Source of the DNA: Chaenocephalus aceratus
Lineage: Eukaryota; Chordata; Actinopteri; Perciformes; Channichthyidae
Length of the DNA: 64,000 bases
Direction: 5' to 3'
Assembly (NCBI GenBank): GCA_023974075.1
Contig: JAMFTG010000054.1
Location: 701,001-765,000 of the forward strand
The translations under genes were made by a program, and so were the position numbers. The number at the start of each line of letters is the position of its first letter. The first letter of the stretch is position 1. Below are positions 1 through 12,077 of the stretch, one piece after another. The notes under the pieces are model-generated. The model saw nothing but the letters and a program-made list of their open reading frames with translations. It was not told the origin of the DNA and searched no databases.

Positions 1-200
1 TTCCTTATTTTCTTACTTTTGCAAATGATGTCTACCTCTAACCTATTTACAAGTTACGATAAAGTTTGAATGAATGAACATGACCCGATGCCTGTTTTTA
101 CTTAGTTGGTCATTTGTGAACAGCAACATGGAATAACAAGCTGAGTCACATTAAGCTTGTTGCAATATCATTTATTTCATGCTTCCACATAACCTTTAGT
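1..200. other. AT-rich flank, nothing recognised
   Basis: No open frame, repeat or RNA gene is recognisable in this edge segment. It is the left flank of the inverted-repeat element that starts at 201. Confidence 0.5.
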
Positions 201-860
201 TACCGTAATTTTCGGACTATAAGCCGCGCCTTTTTCCCCATTTTTCGACCCTGTGGTTTATATAACTGTGCGGCTAATCTATGGATTGTTACAGCTAACG
301 GCCACTAGGGGACCTCCTACATCTATGGATTTTACAGGTTACAGTCCACCACCTTTAACTCTATGGGCTCTATGGCCGGTCCGCGCCCCCCACCTTTAAG
401 CGGCGGGCTCCAGCAGGAAAAGCTGGAGGCCGGAAAAGAGTGAGACACGTAGCGCGTAAAAGTGGAACCGAGAGTGACAGAACGAGAGCAAGACGAGAGC
501 AGACAGACATTACGAGAGCGAGACAGTTTGTGCAAAGGAAGTTTTCATGCACAAACCCTCATTATGGAAAACAAACGTAGAAATGCATATGATGCAGCTT
601 TTAAGTTATTTCCTTCTTTCACTGCCAGATTGACATCTGGCAGTGAAAGAAGGAAATAGAATACGTTATGCAAATAGTTTGTTGAAATGTTAATAAATGG
701 GAGCTTCCTCAAACAGCCATCTCTTTCCCGACAATCCCCTCTGCGCACGAACCCTTGCATACGGTAATTAAACATTAAAACACCTGCGGCTTATATATGT
801 ACACATCATTCAATTTAGCTGCTGCGGCTTATATATTCTTATAGTCCGAAAATTACGGTA
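201..860. mobile_element. non-autonomous DNA transposon (MITE) with 23-bp TIRs
   Basis: The ends are perfect inverted repeats of 23 bp (201-223 and 838-860), beginning TACCGTAATTTTCGGAC. Subterminal GCGGCTTATA motifs recur near both ends. No transposase is encoded. The outermost TA on each side could be a TA target duplication (inference), and I cannot assign a superfamily. The element contains the hairpin at 607-658. Confidence 0.8.
607..658. repeat. perfect hairpin, 24-bp arms, 4-nt loop
   Basis: Arms 607-630 and 635-658 are exact reverse complements around the loop TGAC. It lies inside the 201-860 transposon and is AG/CT-rich. If transcribed, it would fold into a long stem. Confidence 0.9.
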
Positions 861-1057
861 GTTAGTTTAATTAATTCTCCTTGCAGTAAATATACAAAGA
901 ATAGACACTGAACATGTATTGCGTGTTCCAGGTGTGATCCATGTGGGGGGAGGGGCACATACTGTAAGAGCGGGAAATGTGTCAAAGTGTGTGTGTCAGG
1001 TGTGATTCACATGGGGGGATTGGGCACATAAAGGGGGGGGGACACATCTAGTGTGGG
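861..1057. other. short spacer with two near-identical G-rich repeats and the hAT target site
   Basis: Two imperfect copies of a roughly 30-bp G-rich motif, each starting CAGGTGTGAT, occur around 930-962 and 997-1030. The last 8 bases (1050-1057, AGTGTGGG) are the left target-site duplication of the hAT element that follows. Confidence 0.6.
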
Positions 1058-2053
1058 CAGGGGCGCCGCCAGGGATTTTGGGCCCCATGGAAAGATATCA
1101 CATTGGGCCCCACCACCAGGCCCAGGCCACGCCAACCAAGCACAATGCACACACCTCCAGAACCAAACCCACTCATTTAAGCTTTAAATAACTCTACCTG
1201 TACAGGCTTGCATCTATCTTGTAGTCCAATACTAACTGCACAATATTTACTGAGCGGTGAACATATAACACTGTGCAGACGTGCAACATTCTGCTGCAGT
1301 ATAATTCACTATATAACACTAACATTCCTGACAATAGACCTCAATAGTCATCTTTTATGGTGTACATGTCTTTTTAATAACATTTTTTAATGGAACATTC
1401 ATAAATCAAAAATAAATATAACTTAAATATACCTGACCTCTTAAATTAAAATAAAGTGAACATTAACACAGATATTATCATTTATAAAATGCTATAAAAA
1501 ATAACATAAGCAGCAGATTTTTTAATTAACTACAAAATAAGCCGGTATTAAAGTGTAAATAGACAACAAAACGGAAATGGAAATGAAAAGGCCTGATGGT
1601 GGTGCTAAATCAGAGCAACACTGGGTGACATACTGTAGCCCTTTAGTCCCTCTCTCTTGTCTTTCTCTCCTTTCTTTTCTTTTTTGAAAGCCTGACTTTG
1701 TGAGTCGTTGAGACATCGTACACATGTAAGTACTCGCATCCCTCCTCACATGCTCTCACTCTGCTAGAAAATGCGGTGCCGCACCGCGTTTGGAGACAGG
1801 TCCAAACCATTATATGTAAATAGAGGGGGGTGTACAGAGGCTTTGGATAATGAACTTTTCAAAAAAAATAAGTTAAATGAATCGTAAGTTTAGTGAGTAC
1901 ATTATCAATATAATGTTATATTAATGTTAATTATTGATGATTGATGAAAGGTTACTTACATTGTTTTTCTTAATGTTCTACAATTTCTCGGGCCCCTGTC
2001 AGTCAAGGGCCCTTAGAATCATCCTAACTTTTCACCCCCTTATGGCGCCCCTG
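1058..2053. mobile_element. hAT element, complete 5' and 3' ends (copy 1)
   Basis: It begins CAGGGGCGCC and ends GGCGCCCCTG, a 10-bp perfect TIR of hAT type. The left flank AGTGTGGG (1050-1057) is not repeated after 2053, where the sequence is ACAACTAC. It is repeated after the third 3' copy at 28548-28555. The element therefore inserted once and was later split by the tandem array. No long transposase frame remains. Its 5' part (1058-1268) occurs only here, while the 3' part (1269-2053) occurs three times in the window. Confidence 0.85.
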
Positions 2054-2473
2054 ACAACTACAGTAAATGTGTATTAAAGCAACCCTCCTGTGATACATGC
2101 GTAAACATATGTTTTAGTGAGGGAGGGGTCAGACTGAGTGAGGATGAACACTGGGCTTTGTTTCAGGAGGAAGACTCAGCTGTCGAATGGTCCATAAATC
2201 AGCTCCTATCGTCTATCCTTATCGTCTATTCCTTGACCTCTGTGTGAAACGTCACGGGGTTAAGGGAAAGTGGATAGGACATTTCAAAAGGACTTAGGAG
2301 AAGAGACTGCGGTGCTTTGAGAATCCGAATGCACTTTCAATATCCGACGTGTTTATGATGCGCCAGCGGATGTCATTTGTGCGTCTGCTGCTGTGGGGAA
2401 ACTATGGAAACCACAGTTTTCTATACAGCGGAGTCCACCCCCACTCAAAATACCTTCCCGCACCTCTGCATGC

Positions 2474-2713
2474 CTAAAACAGCTGAATGCGGCGATTACC
2501 ATGTTGTTCAGCAAAACGCCTCACGAACGTATTAAGATCCAAAGCTTTAGTGCGTTTTGATTCAATGCTGAGTACAGCCAAACTTGACAGTCTCTTCTCT
2601 GTCACTGTAGACCGCACCTCATTCCTTCCATCTACTCGGGCAGGGTGGCCCACTTTGGGTACCTGGCTGGAGTGAGATTTTGATATCATGGCTTTAATTA
2701 CACATATGCGCAC
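2474..2713 (-). pseudogene. hAT transposase C-terminal remnant (unit 1)
   Basis: The minus-strand frame contains RLSSLAVLSIESKRTKALD followed by a short basic tail and a stop. This resembles the C-terminal hAT dimerisation region, in which a 'LAILSIE' motif ends the protein. Upstream residues are not transposase-like and no catalytic part is present, so this is debris. A hAT-like end (reverse complement CAGGGTTGCCAACTC) near 3508 may belong to the same element. Family membership is inferred from the motif only. Confidence 0.55.
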
Positions 2714-4217
2714 TAAATGACTGCTATCGTGTTAGTAGCGGGACCTTAGCATACGATATATATATACAATAAATACAAATACACAATATTGGACCCAGAC
2801 TATAAAGGGCACACAGTTTCATTCACTAATGAAAGTCAAACGCATGTTTGATTCCACTGTTTTTGTGTGCCTGTCGCAATAAGCAATTAATTGACTTATC
2901 GTACGATAAATAAAAATGAACTCGATAACTTTTCTGACCTCGATACATTTACATGAGGATGTGACGAGCAGTTTGAAAGGATGTACTTGAATTATTATTA
3001 TATATTTTCATTATGTCAGTGGTCTAAAATGGTCATACAACGGTGCCGACAATATTATCGTTTATCACAATCATTTCCGGGAAAATGTATCCAACACAAT
3101 TATCGTGAGGCCTATACATGAAACACACACAAACACCTACAGACTTACTCCAAACTGCCAAATATATTAATTAACACACTCTATGACTCTATTTTGGCCT
3201 AGTAGAACAATAAGCAGCAGACTTTTACTTTTTATCATTTCTACTGGATCTCAGATCTGCGCACTACGGGTCGGGGATTGACCAACCGGCTCCCACTGCT
3301 CTGCTGTCTGTTAACGTTGTTAAGAGTGGTGCGGGCGGATCGACAGCTTGAGCAGCTGTCAACTCAACATTGTAAATAACCAACTAAAAACAATCTCCGA
3401 CGCCGGTTCATCTTGTTTTTGGCGTGAGAATAGTTTGGCCACCTGAGAGCGTGAGATTGAGAGTGAAATCGTGTGTCGCACGCCAGATGCGTGAGAGTTG
3501 GCAACCCTGACTTGAGTCCGAATGCTTCTCGTTTTGCGCCGTCCCGTTCAAATGAAATCGCCGGCAATCATATTTCCAAGCTCGCGCCAGAGCCGGGGGA
3601 GGGGTTACAAGACTCGCGTCTTGTGCTGCATTCACTTGCACATTAGAGATTCTCTCATATAAATGTCCGATGAGCCACAACTTTTCTTTCAAAACAAAGA
3701 TGCCAGCTGGGGTGGCAAGTGTAAGGGAAACTTCTGCTTCAATGGAGAGTCAGGACTCGGAGAGACACGGGACGAGCAGGAGTTCTGATGTCAAACACTG
3801 GGATTTAATACAAGCATCGGCCGGAGAATTTCACATCACAAGTCACAGTCAAAGATTCTGACTGCACGGGTGGGTTGCCATGTCAATTCTGATCACCCTC
3901 TCATCTTGGCAGACCTTTTAACTAGCTTCACTAAGAGTCAATCCACATATTGGGGGAAGGTGTACGTGACCACCTGGAGGCACTGAATCACTTATTTGAC
4001 TCTATGGCTCTGTGACCGAGAGTTGACCGGTCATAAAACTGATAATCTCAGCAATAGCTGAGACTTCCCATTCCTTAAGACAGATAACAGACTTAGGCTT
4101 CGTCGTAAATGTAAACCGGCCGAAAGGTCAAATATCTTAAGTAAAGACAAAATTAATCCCCAACAGCAAGGCTATTTTTTAGGGTGGCAGTTGCCACCCC
4201 GGTAGATCCGCCCCTGT
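2714..4217. other. old transposon mosaic without a gene (unit 1)
   Basis: The segment has an inverted-repeat-rich AT stretch (about 2870-3110, with TTATCGTACGATAA and TTATCGTGA motifs), a hAT-like terminus near 3440-3510, and another near 4180-4217 (complement of CAGGGGCGGATCTACC). Short frames at 3364-3692 and 3670-3861 look random and are not called. The same content recurs at about 15958-17470 in unit 2. Confidence 0.5.
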
Positions 4218-4242
4218 CAGTGGCGGTTCTAGAACATTTGAC

Positions 4243-4820
4243 ATGTTGGCATTTTCTTCAAAGAAAAAGACATCACTATTATTAGAAGGGACATCATCCC
4301 AGGAAGGCTGCCTGGTGGATTGTTTTTATAAAAATGAAAAATATCGACTTAATATTTATACTGCCCCCGAGGCAAAAAACAAGTTACACTTATTCAGAAA
4401 ACTTAGAGAGCTATTAACAGTGGGTTATAAAATTATATTAAGTGGTGATTTTAATACAGTAACAGAAGCGATAAGTGTAGTACAGCTGTTTTTAAACTGA
4501 GGGCAGAAGGAAAGCTGTTGAAAGAAATCTGCAGCGATGCAGGCCTAATCGATGTCTGTCGCTCACTGAATCCCGCTGGAATGGATTTCACGAGATATGA
4601 CAAAACAACTAAAACCCGTATAGACAGGATTTATGTATCGAATCACTTCTCTGTAACCAACTACAAAACAATCTTCAATAACTTTTTGGATCATCTTTTG
4701 GTCCAAACGTCATTATCCTCCGGAGCCAACACACTCTCACTCCATAATCGTCCAGGAGCGACGCTTGGTCAGGGTCCGTGGTGTGCAGTTGTGACGCTCC
4801 TGGCTCCTTCAGCTTCATAA
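4243..4820 (+). pseudogene. LINE apurinic endonuclease fragment (unit 1)
   Basis: Two adjacent frames (4243-4500 and 4518-4820) carry motifs of an L1/Tx1-like endonuclease: ILSGDFNTV in the first and KTRIDRIYVSNHF in the second. A stop at 4498 and a frame shift separate them. There is no reverse transcriptase behind it. The GDFN and DRIY motifs are those expected in LINE APE-type endonucleases. The exact clade is uncertain. Confidence 0.65.
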
Positions 4821-5778
4821 AGGGATGCAAATAGCTTTCAACTGATTGCAATGTATTCCCATCTGCGGTGGGATTTGACGCTCATGGAAGCACGGCATTC
4901 GTTTGTGTCGGCTGCCATTAAAGGCAATGTGAGCGTCCATTCCCATTGGATAACGGAGAATTGTACACCCGCAAGTTAGTATTCCTCTTACTGTCGATTG
5001 ATTTTACAGTGATATCTGCACTACTCATCGACTAAAAAAACACCAGATTATCCTTGTTAATTACACAACATTGATTGGTTTAAATGGTGTGCAATGCTTT
5101 TGTATTTTTCCCCTTCGATTGAATGTAATGGTGATTTTGGCGATTAGGCCCCGTTGTGCAGGCGTATCATTCGGGAGGGGAGAACCGATCCGATGAAACC
5201 CCCCGGGGTCTAGACCTGGTGGTGGTGAATAGAGAACCGCAGTGACGCGTCCTAAAACCCGGAAGTAAGTTAGCATTTTTAGCACTTCCGGTTCCTTCGT
5301 CAAAAAGCAATGCATTTTCTCCATAGGGTTTTGGAAAATAGCTCGAAATAAGGTCTGTGGTTGACACAAATTTAAGAGATAAATCACGTTTTGTTCTACG
5401 ACAGTAGATACATCAGCAGTGACCCCACTGGTGATTTTTGAAGAGTTTACGTGTCTGAAAAACGATGGTTGTTACCGAGTGGCTGAATAGGACTACAGAA
5501 ATGGTCGAGGCCGTTGTACGTCATTACGCCTACACACGTAAACACTCCCGCTAAGTTTGTTTTCCCCTGTGTTCTGCTTGAAAGCAAGTACCTGCCTATC
5601 TTGAGTATCTGTATATCTATATCTGACCATTAGAATCTGTATTTTTGAAATTGTCGTTTTTAACACCGTAGTTTTACAAATTATAGAATAATTAATTACC
5701 AGTGTTTTCCAATTTTACTCGGCAGTTCGTTTCGTTAGCTAACGTTAGCTAAAGCTAGCGCTATTAGTTAGCTACGCA

Positions 5779-5891
5779 ATGGTTTGTTGCTTTGCTCCGG
5801 GTTGCAGCCACAGGTCTTCGCATGAAACGTGCTCGTTCTATCGTTTGCCGGCCAATGTGTTTCAAAGGAGAGTCTGGATTCGTGCCATGAG
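5779..5891 (+). CDS. THAP-domain first exon of a transposon protein (unit 1)
   Basis: From the ATG the frame reads MVCCFAPGCSHRSS and then FYRLPANVFQRRVWIRAMR, and it ends at a good donor (GTAAGC at 5892). The spaced cysteines, FYRLP and the tryptophan are the N-terminal half of a THAP zinc finger (C2CH), a DNA-binding domain common in transposases. The ATG starts exactly where THAP proteins start. The next exon is not identifiable, so the gene is probably broken by the nested MITE and later losses. Confidence 0.6.
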
Positions 5892-6536
5892 GTAAGCTGA
5901 CGTTACATTTTTGTCCATGTCACGGTGAACTGTAAATGATGGGTAGTGACTGTATCGCCGTTTTAGAGATGGCGCTTCTGAAAAGACCGCAACATAAGTA
6001 AAGATAATGAATACATCCTATTAAAACCTGTGTGGCTTATATGATAAGTCTAATTAGTACAAGCAGCATAACGTTTCACCATGTAACTAAAGATTGTATT
6101 CAGGGCAATCAGTTTGACATATTGAACTAATAACAAATCACCTCTGGCTGGCAGAGAGCTCTCTGCTCCATAGCTTCTCTTGGATGTAAAATCACATGTA
6201 CATTTTACATTTATATTCAATTTAATATTCCATCCCTCACATACTTTTGTATATATAATAACTTATATTTTGTTTTTCTTGTTATGCTGCTGCAACACAA
6301 ACATTTCCCAAATTGGGATCAATACAGTAATATCTTATCTTAATTAATTAAGAAATATAACTATTATAATCAGTGTAGCAGCTGACACCTATTTTCAATA
6401 TGGATTAATCTACCATTTATTTCAATTTCCATCTATAAAAATGTCAAAATAATGAAAATGTTCACGAGACAAAGTGCAAGGTTATATCTTTAGATGTTTT
6501 GTTTTAGCCTATGTACTGTATGTCTTAATGCTCTTA

Positions 6537-7157
6537 AGGCCCTGACACACCAAGCAGTCACCAGAGGACTAGCCGACGCTGAAGTCGGCTGTTGCCTGGC
6601 CGTGTTCTCCTGCGTTTTGGCCATGTGTCGCACGGGAACACACCGCACCGACTTCAGTGCGTGAGTGGCAATAACTCTCCTTACCAGCAGGCGGCGGTAG
6701 TGTGTATTCGTCATTCAAAAGAGGCAACAACCGGAAGACAGAGAAGAAGAAGAGTATCTTTTCTCCGTAATATCATACAGAGCTGGCCTCTCCTGGATCA
6801 AGGTGATGAGCAGGTCTTCGTTTGCATCATTCCAGATCGCCATGATGAGATGAAAATGAATAGCAGTCTGTGTGTGCCTTCTTAAATCGTTTGTTTACGT
6901 CCCTCACTTCCGCTTCGCTTCTCATGCACTGAGTCGCTAGCTGAACAGCCAATCAGAGTGATTATTTGGTCCGACTGCCAGACCCGATGCATGGCCGATT
7001 CAACATGTTGAATCGGCCATGCATCGGGTCTGGCAGTCCAAATAAGGCGTGTCACAGTCGACGGTGCGGGACACACCAACCTGACTACGGCGCCGCGAAT
7101 GCCCGACAGCCTCTGACGGCCTCTGACTCCCAAAATCGGGTTGGTGTGTCAGGGCCT
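6537..7157. mobile_element. PIF/Harbinger-type MITE (unit 1)
   Basis: Perfect TIRs begin AGGCCCTGACACACCAA and are flanked on both sides by the 3-bp target TTA (6534-6536 and 7158-7160), which is the Harbinger target pattern. The element encodes no transposase and has a 66-bp palindrome off-centre. Confidence 0.8.
6973..7038. repeat. perfect 66-bp palindrome (unit 1)
   Basis: Arms 6973-7005 and 7006-7038 are exact reverse complements with no spacer. A further 7 paired bases lie beyond a 3-nt bulge. It is inside the Harbinger MITE and is intact in unit 2 (20228-20293). Confidence 0.9.
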
Positions 7158-7337
7158 TTATATGCGACGGTGTGACTTCCATGAAACTAATATTTTATAT
7201 CTTGCCAACAGACGAGCTGACAGGAAGCCTAACACTCCAACAACAACATTGCAAAGGCGAGTAAATGTAAACGATTCACACTTTCTTAATGTCTTCTTCT
7301 TTCTTGCAGTGAGGTGAAGCTGACCTTGCACTTGGTG

Positions 7338-8173
7338 TCAGTAAGGATGTTCCTCACGCAGGCTGAATGTTTCTCCCTCCTTACTGACACAGAAGCCCTT
7401 GATTTGCAATGCTTCACTAATTGTCATTTCCCTGGCTCCGTAGGGACACTTTACCTCCAGCACAGCGGAGGACCCTACCAGACCATCTGGAGATGCCCCC
7501 AACACTCCTGATTGGGAGAGCCACAAACCTGACTCATGGACCGGCATCTGGGTTGCAGTGGTGAATGCCCTGACATTCATTCATAGTCCCCGACTGTACA
7601 GACAAAACACCATCAAGGGCCTGTTGTTGCTCTAGCACCCTGGCAATAAGGGAAGCAGTCACACGCTTTGACCTCAGGACAGCTCCAAAGTTGCTGGCAG
7701 TCAACCTTCCTTTCCTGAACAAATGCCAGTTTGGGTTGGTTCGCTGACCAGTGGTAGCCACCTGAATTGCCCTCTGTTGCTCCTCAGACAATGCCATGCT
7801 TGCCACAATTGCCTCAGGTCCCTGATGCCCAACAGATTTGAGAATTTCAGGAACAGTAAGTGTTTCCAAGCTGTAGTGTTCCTCTTCTGGCGCGGGGGAG
7901 AGAAGCCAAGACATTCCTGAGAACCTGCCCCCGAGTCTGTCCCTCAGCCAGTCACGATCTTCGGAGGTGGGCTCTCTTCCACTGACAGGGGGTGTCAGTG
8001 CAGCTGAAATTGTGGATGGCAAAGATGGCTAATGCAGCCGCATGACTGCATTTCCATTCTCCACATGGGCATTCACATTTTGTGGAGAGAATTCCCTCTT
8101 CTCCTGTAGATACCTGTGGTGGTGGGATTGTTTTATTATTTAAAATATATTTACATTTGTAATGCCTTCCCAA
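7338..8173 (-). pseudogene. SWIM zinc finger plus YqaJ-type nuclease, broken (unit 1)
   Basis: Read on the minus strand, the first part (8173 to about 7990) has a SWIM-type finger, CECPCGEWKCSHAAALAIF. It is followed by a YqaJ-like recombinase domain: LFRKGRLTASNFGAVLRS, and after a frame shift ESGLWLSQSGVLGASPDGLV and VLEVKCPYG, which carry the acidic and E-x-K residues of lambda-exonuclease-type nucleases. An extra T near 7580 breaks the frame, and a TGA after HPY stops it although HQVQGQL continues the family pattern. Both lesions are shared by unit 2 and so predate the duplication. It faces the THAP exon and is probably the accessory nuclease of the same transposon. Confidence 0.65.
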
Positions 8174-8252
8174 TTATCCCTTTAATTGTTTATAGCCTAC
8201 TGTATGTTTATTTCATGGATATGTCTGTGTTTTCTGGTGTGTAATATTTGTA

Positions 8253-9330
8253 ATCTTGGGGCCTCTTCTCTTTAACGTCTACATGCTACCACTGGCTCAG
8301 ATAATGAAGAACAACAAAAATAAGTTACCATAGCGATGCAGATGACACACACATTTACGTAACCATTTCACCAGGAGACTATGCTCCAATTCAAACACTG
8401 AGTAAGTGCATTGAACAAATCAATGACTGGATGTGTCAGAACTTTCTCCAATTAAACAAAGAGAAAACTGAGCTAATGGTTTTTGGAGCCAAGTCAGAAC
8501 GTATAGAAGTTAGCGCTGAGCTTCAGTCTGCAATGTTCAAACCAACAGATAAAGCCAGAAATCTAGGTGTAGTCATGGACTCTGACCTGAGTTTCAACAG
8601 TCACATTAAAACAGTTACTAAATCAGCCTACTATCACCTAAAGAACATATCTAGGATTAAAAGACTAATGTCACAGCAGGATTTGGAAAAACTTGTCCAT
8701 GCCTTTATCTTCAGTAGACTCGACTACTGCAATGGTGTCTTCACAGGTCTCACTAAAGCATCTGTTAGGAAGCTGCAGCTGATTCAGAAGGCCGCTGCTC
8801 GAGTCCTCACTAACACTAAGAAAGTGGATCACATCACTCCTGTTCTGAAGTCTTCACACTGGCTTCCTGTGTGTCAAAGAATAGATTTCAAAATACTGCT
8901 GCTGGTTTATAAAGCACTGAATGGTTTAGGCCCAAAATACATTTCTGACCTCCTGCTAAGTTATGAACCATCCAGATCTCTCAGGTCTTCAGGGACTGGT
9001 CAGCTTTCTGTCCCCAGAGTCAGAACTAAACATGGAGAAGCAACGTTCAGTTATTATGCTCCAAACATCTGGAACAAACTCCCAGAAACCTGCAGGTCCG
9101 CTGCAACTCTGACTACTTTCAAATCCAGACTAAAGACTTTTCGCCACTGCTTTTAATTGAACTATTCATATCTTAAACTGCACTGTAACTTTTATCCATG
9201 TATTTTTCCTTAATGTTTATTTTATTAGCTTTTCTTTTTTTAATGCTTAATGTCTTTCATTTTTTTTTGTAAAGCACTTTGAATTGCCTTGCGTTGAAAA
9301 GTGCTATATAAATAAACTTGCCTTACTATT
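8253..9330 (+). mobile_element. L2/Maui-like LINE 3' end, 5'-truncated (unit 1)
   Basis: The fragment begins in the reverse transcriptase just after the GVPQG block (its first bases match 61290 onward). It contains a long open C-terminal frame (8431-9156, 241 codons) with FLQLNKEKTELMVFG, LDYCNGVFTGLTK, HWLPVCQRIDFKILLLVYKA and IWNKLPETCRSA, and it ends with a typical AGTGCTATATAAATAAACTTGCC tail. The catalytic YADD is degraded to DADD, so the fragment is not functional. A longer relative is at about 59700-62430. Confidence 0.8.
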
Positions 9331-10410
9331 ACTAACAATAGTAGTAATAATAATAAGAAGAAGATAGTTGAAATTAAATAAATTGTAATTGTGGTTGAAT
9401 AGCATTGTCTGCTGCATTTATTTGATCAATTTAAACGGTAAGTAACGTTATTATGGCAGGTGCGCGTGACCTGTGCCGCTGCACATTCATCATCTGCAAG
9501 GTGCTGACACAGCAGTCAATGATGGATCAGAAAATGGTTAAAACAATCAGCAGTTATCACCAGCATACACTGCATATACTGCAGGTAATAACAGTTCAGA
9601 TCATGGGGACATTATGTTACTGTCGTGGACACCAACGTCCTCCTGCCCGACTCGCCCACAGAGGCGGAGCAGCCGCAGCCATCTTCGTTGCCCCAAACAC
9701 CGCCACCCCTCGGCGGCCCGCAAGTGCCAGAGGACCTCTGCAAAACAGAGCCTGCCCAGGTATATTTAAAAAAAGTACCCAACTCGCCTGTAGGCTACTC
9801 ATTTTGCAGCTCATGGTTTCAAAACAGAGATTGGCTGGAATATTCATGTAAAAAAGATGCCATGCATGTAGACATTTCGGTTCAAGTAAGTCAGATGCCT
9901 TCACCACAACTGGCTACAACAACTGGCGCCATGCATGCTCTTATAGGCTACGTGATAAGGGACTGGGAAGGCATCATCAAGCAAAGAGCACATAGATCCA
10001 TAGATCTCTTAATGTTGCTCTCAAAGTGCACCAGATTGATGCTTTTCAATATTAAAAAAAAAAATCTTCCCGGGGGAGCATGCCCCCGGACCCCCCCCAG
10101 AGGAGGTGAGGACCCCCATAGAGGGTGTTAGGTACACTCCCCACTTATAAAAATAGCACTTTACCACTGCACCCTCTCTAATCTCAGATGCACCCTTAGT
10201 CATTTTGTTCTGGAACCGGGCCTGCACACACTGTAGACACTAATTAGAAGAACACAGACTAAAACAACAATGTACAGACGAATCAGATGATTATACATGA
10301 TCTTAAAATATATATATATTTTTTTTATTTGCATTTTTTTGTAATACTTTCTGCTGACACTAGGTGGGGCTGTGCCTGCCCCTAATGACCAGTCGCCACT
10401 GCATGTAACC
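9331..10410. other. transposon-derived segment with proline-rich frame (unit 1)
   Basis: A plus-strand frame near 9625-9759 encodes a Pro/Gln/Ser-rich stretch (EAEQPQPSSLPQTPPPLGG) that runs to a possible donor at CAG/GTATAT. It has no ATG and no recognisable domain. Downstream are G/C-rich hAT-like sequences (about 10060-10240), and the segment ends at about 10402 with CAGTCGCCACTG, a hAT-like terminus. I cannot name an element. Confidence 0.4.
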
Positions 10411-11242
10411 AATACATTCGTTTGGCAACTGCTGCCTTAGTTTTGAATATGTCACACACTGGTTCAGCAGACTAAGCACAGAAATCTTCATTTTAAACAT
10501 AAAAACGTTTATTTTAAACTCAGCAGATTTAATTAACTGGATTTCACTATCAATGCTTCTAAAAAAATCAAATGAATTATTTTTAATAAGAAAGATTATT
10601 TTCTAACAAAACACGTGACACACACGCAAACAATCTCACAGAACATAAACATTAGCGGCTCCGCGGAGCTCTCACGCAGCATTATTGCTCTGATCTTACC
10701 GGCTGCCGGTCCTGACTTTGTAGAAATGCCTCCCGTCTCCACGCTGCAGTCTACCAGGCTACGCACACAGCAACTATTTAAACCCTTCTCCAGGATGCAG
10801 CACTGGGCTCTGTGATTAGGGTGATTGCACCCAGCTTGCCAGAGGAGGCAGGACCGCGATCATTCACACCGGTTGTCTATCCCTATTAATTGCTGATTTG
10901 TATTTAAATGAAACAAATGTGTAGCTCTAATGATTTAACTTCTAATTAAAATTAGCCTATTTTGTTATTGGTATGTGTCTGGTATGGTATTTTCGACTAC
11001 TTGTCATCTGTTTTTTATTTTATATGTATTAAAGCTTGAGGCTCTGTTTGACTTTACACTTATTGAGAGGAGAGAGTAGTAACATGGAAATAGTAAATGA
11101 ACGAGTAAAGACGGTCTTCCTGGTTGAACTTGCGCTGAGCTTCATTTGTCTCAGATCACTTCCGCATGTTCCCCATCAGCTTCGTAGCACCTTGGACATA
11201 ACACAAGAAGAACATCCTGTTTTTGTTTTTGAAAGACAAACC
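10411..11242. other. spacer, no gene recognised (unit 1)
   Basis: AT-rich sequence with small unconvincing frames (10615-10815 and 11036-11266). The second is identical in both units, but that is expected for a recent duplication. The right end abuts the poly(A) signal of the minus-strand TRIM gene. Confidence 0.4.
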
Positions 11243-11248
11243 TTTATT
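11243..11248 (-). terminator. poly(A) signal candidate for TRIM gene, unit 1
   Basis: AATAAA on the minus strand lies about 830 bases beyond the TRIM stop codon at 12078. It is conserved at 24482-24487 in unit 2. The 3' UTR inferred from this includes the CAA/TTG repeat. Confidence 0.4.
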
Positions 11249-11443
11249 AATGATCCAAACATTTAATTTGATCACACATCCCATCAGTAAAGTCTGTTCA
11301 ATGATTTCATGACCAGTCTCACTTTCTCCGCACCATGAATGTGTTTCATCTCAGCTGTTTCAAACAGAATCAGACAAGATGTCCTTATTGATTATTATCA
11401 TGATGAGTTCTATAAAACATCAGAGTCCCCACTTTCTATTTGG

Positions 11444-11474
<31 letters not shown>
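11444..11474. repeat. (CAA)10 microsatellite (unit 1)
   Basis: Ten CAA repeats lie in the predicted TRIM 3' UTR (TTG on the transcript). Unit 2 has fifteen at 24682-24727, so the tract has changed since the duplication. Confidence 0.9.
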
Positions 11475-11475
<1 letters not shown>

Positions 11476-12077
11476 TAGTCTGCAAAACAATAACACGTTA
11501 TTTCCCGAGCAAAGACTCTAAGCTATTTACAGCAGAATAATAAATGTACTTATTGATTATGATCATGACAGGAAGTAATATCATTTTAATTAAACATGTT
11601 ATGATGAAATAAGTGTTATAACCATCTGGGATCTCAAGTGTAGTTAATTTGGGCAACAATAACATTTAATATGTCAAGAATAATACATGTGATTATAAAT
11701 GTCTCTGTTGTTTTAGAACCAGAATAAAATGTGTACAAGAAAAGAAGCTCTGCTGCTTTCTCTCTGAAGACTCGTGCGCTACGAGAGAAACAACAACATG
11801 AATCAAAAGAAATATCCAACACATATTTAAAGCAAAGTTTACACATCAGTTCAGGTGAACAAGGATCCTCCTGAGCAGCAACAGCCTCCATGGCTACACA
11901 GACACAGGAAGGAGCCGGAAGAAAGTCCAACATCTACAGAACAACTCATGAGGAGATGTTGAAGCCCCGCCCATCATGTTTGATTGACAGCTGATCTCTG
12001 CAGTGAAGACATGGACAATCAGCTCTGATGGACACGGTGAGTTTAAGAAGTAGAAGAGTTCCTCCAAGGACTTCAGG

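Larger units (their letters stand above)
5231..8173. mobile_element. ISL2EU-like transposon, 5' end and coding parts (unit 1)
   Basis: The left end AGAGAACCGCAGTGACG follows the dinucleotide AT at 5229-5230. The same end is found as a true inverted pair in the short intronic element at 36619-37330, which has AT on both sides. Inside lie a THAP-domain exon on + (5779-5891) and a YqaJ/SWIM nuclease on - (7338-8173), facing each other. Two convergent genes, one of them a YqaJ-type nuclease, match my recollection of the ISL2EU (IS4EU) superfamily. The assignment is from memory and not from a search. A Harbinger MITE is nested at 6537-7157, and the far end is lost where an L2 fragment begins. Confidence 0.55.

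Noticed and set aside
11036..11266. 76-codon frame identical in both units (also 24275-24505)
   Set aside because: Identity is expected from the recent duplication. No domain, no RBS/Kozak support, and it overlaps the predicted 3' end of the TRIM transcript.
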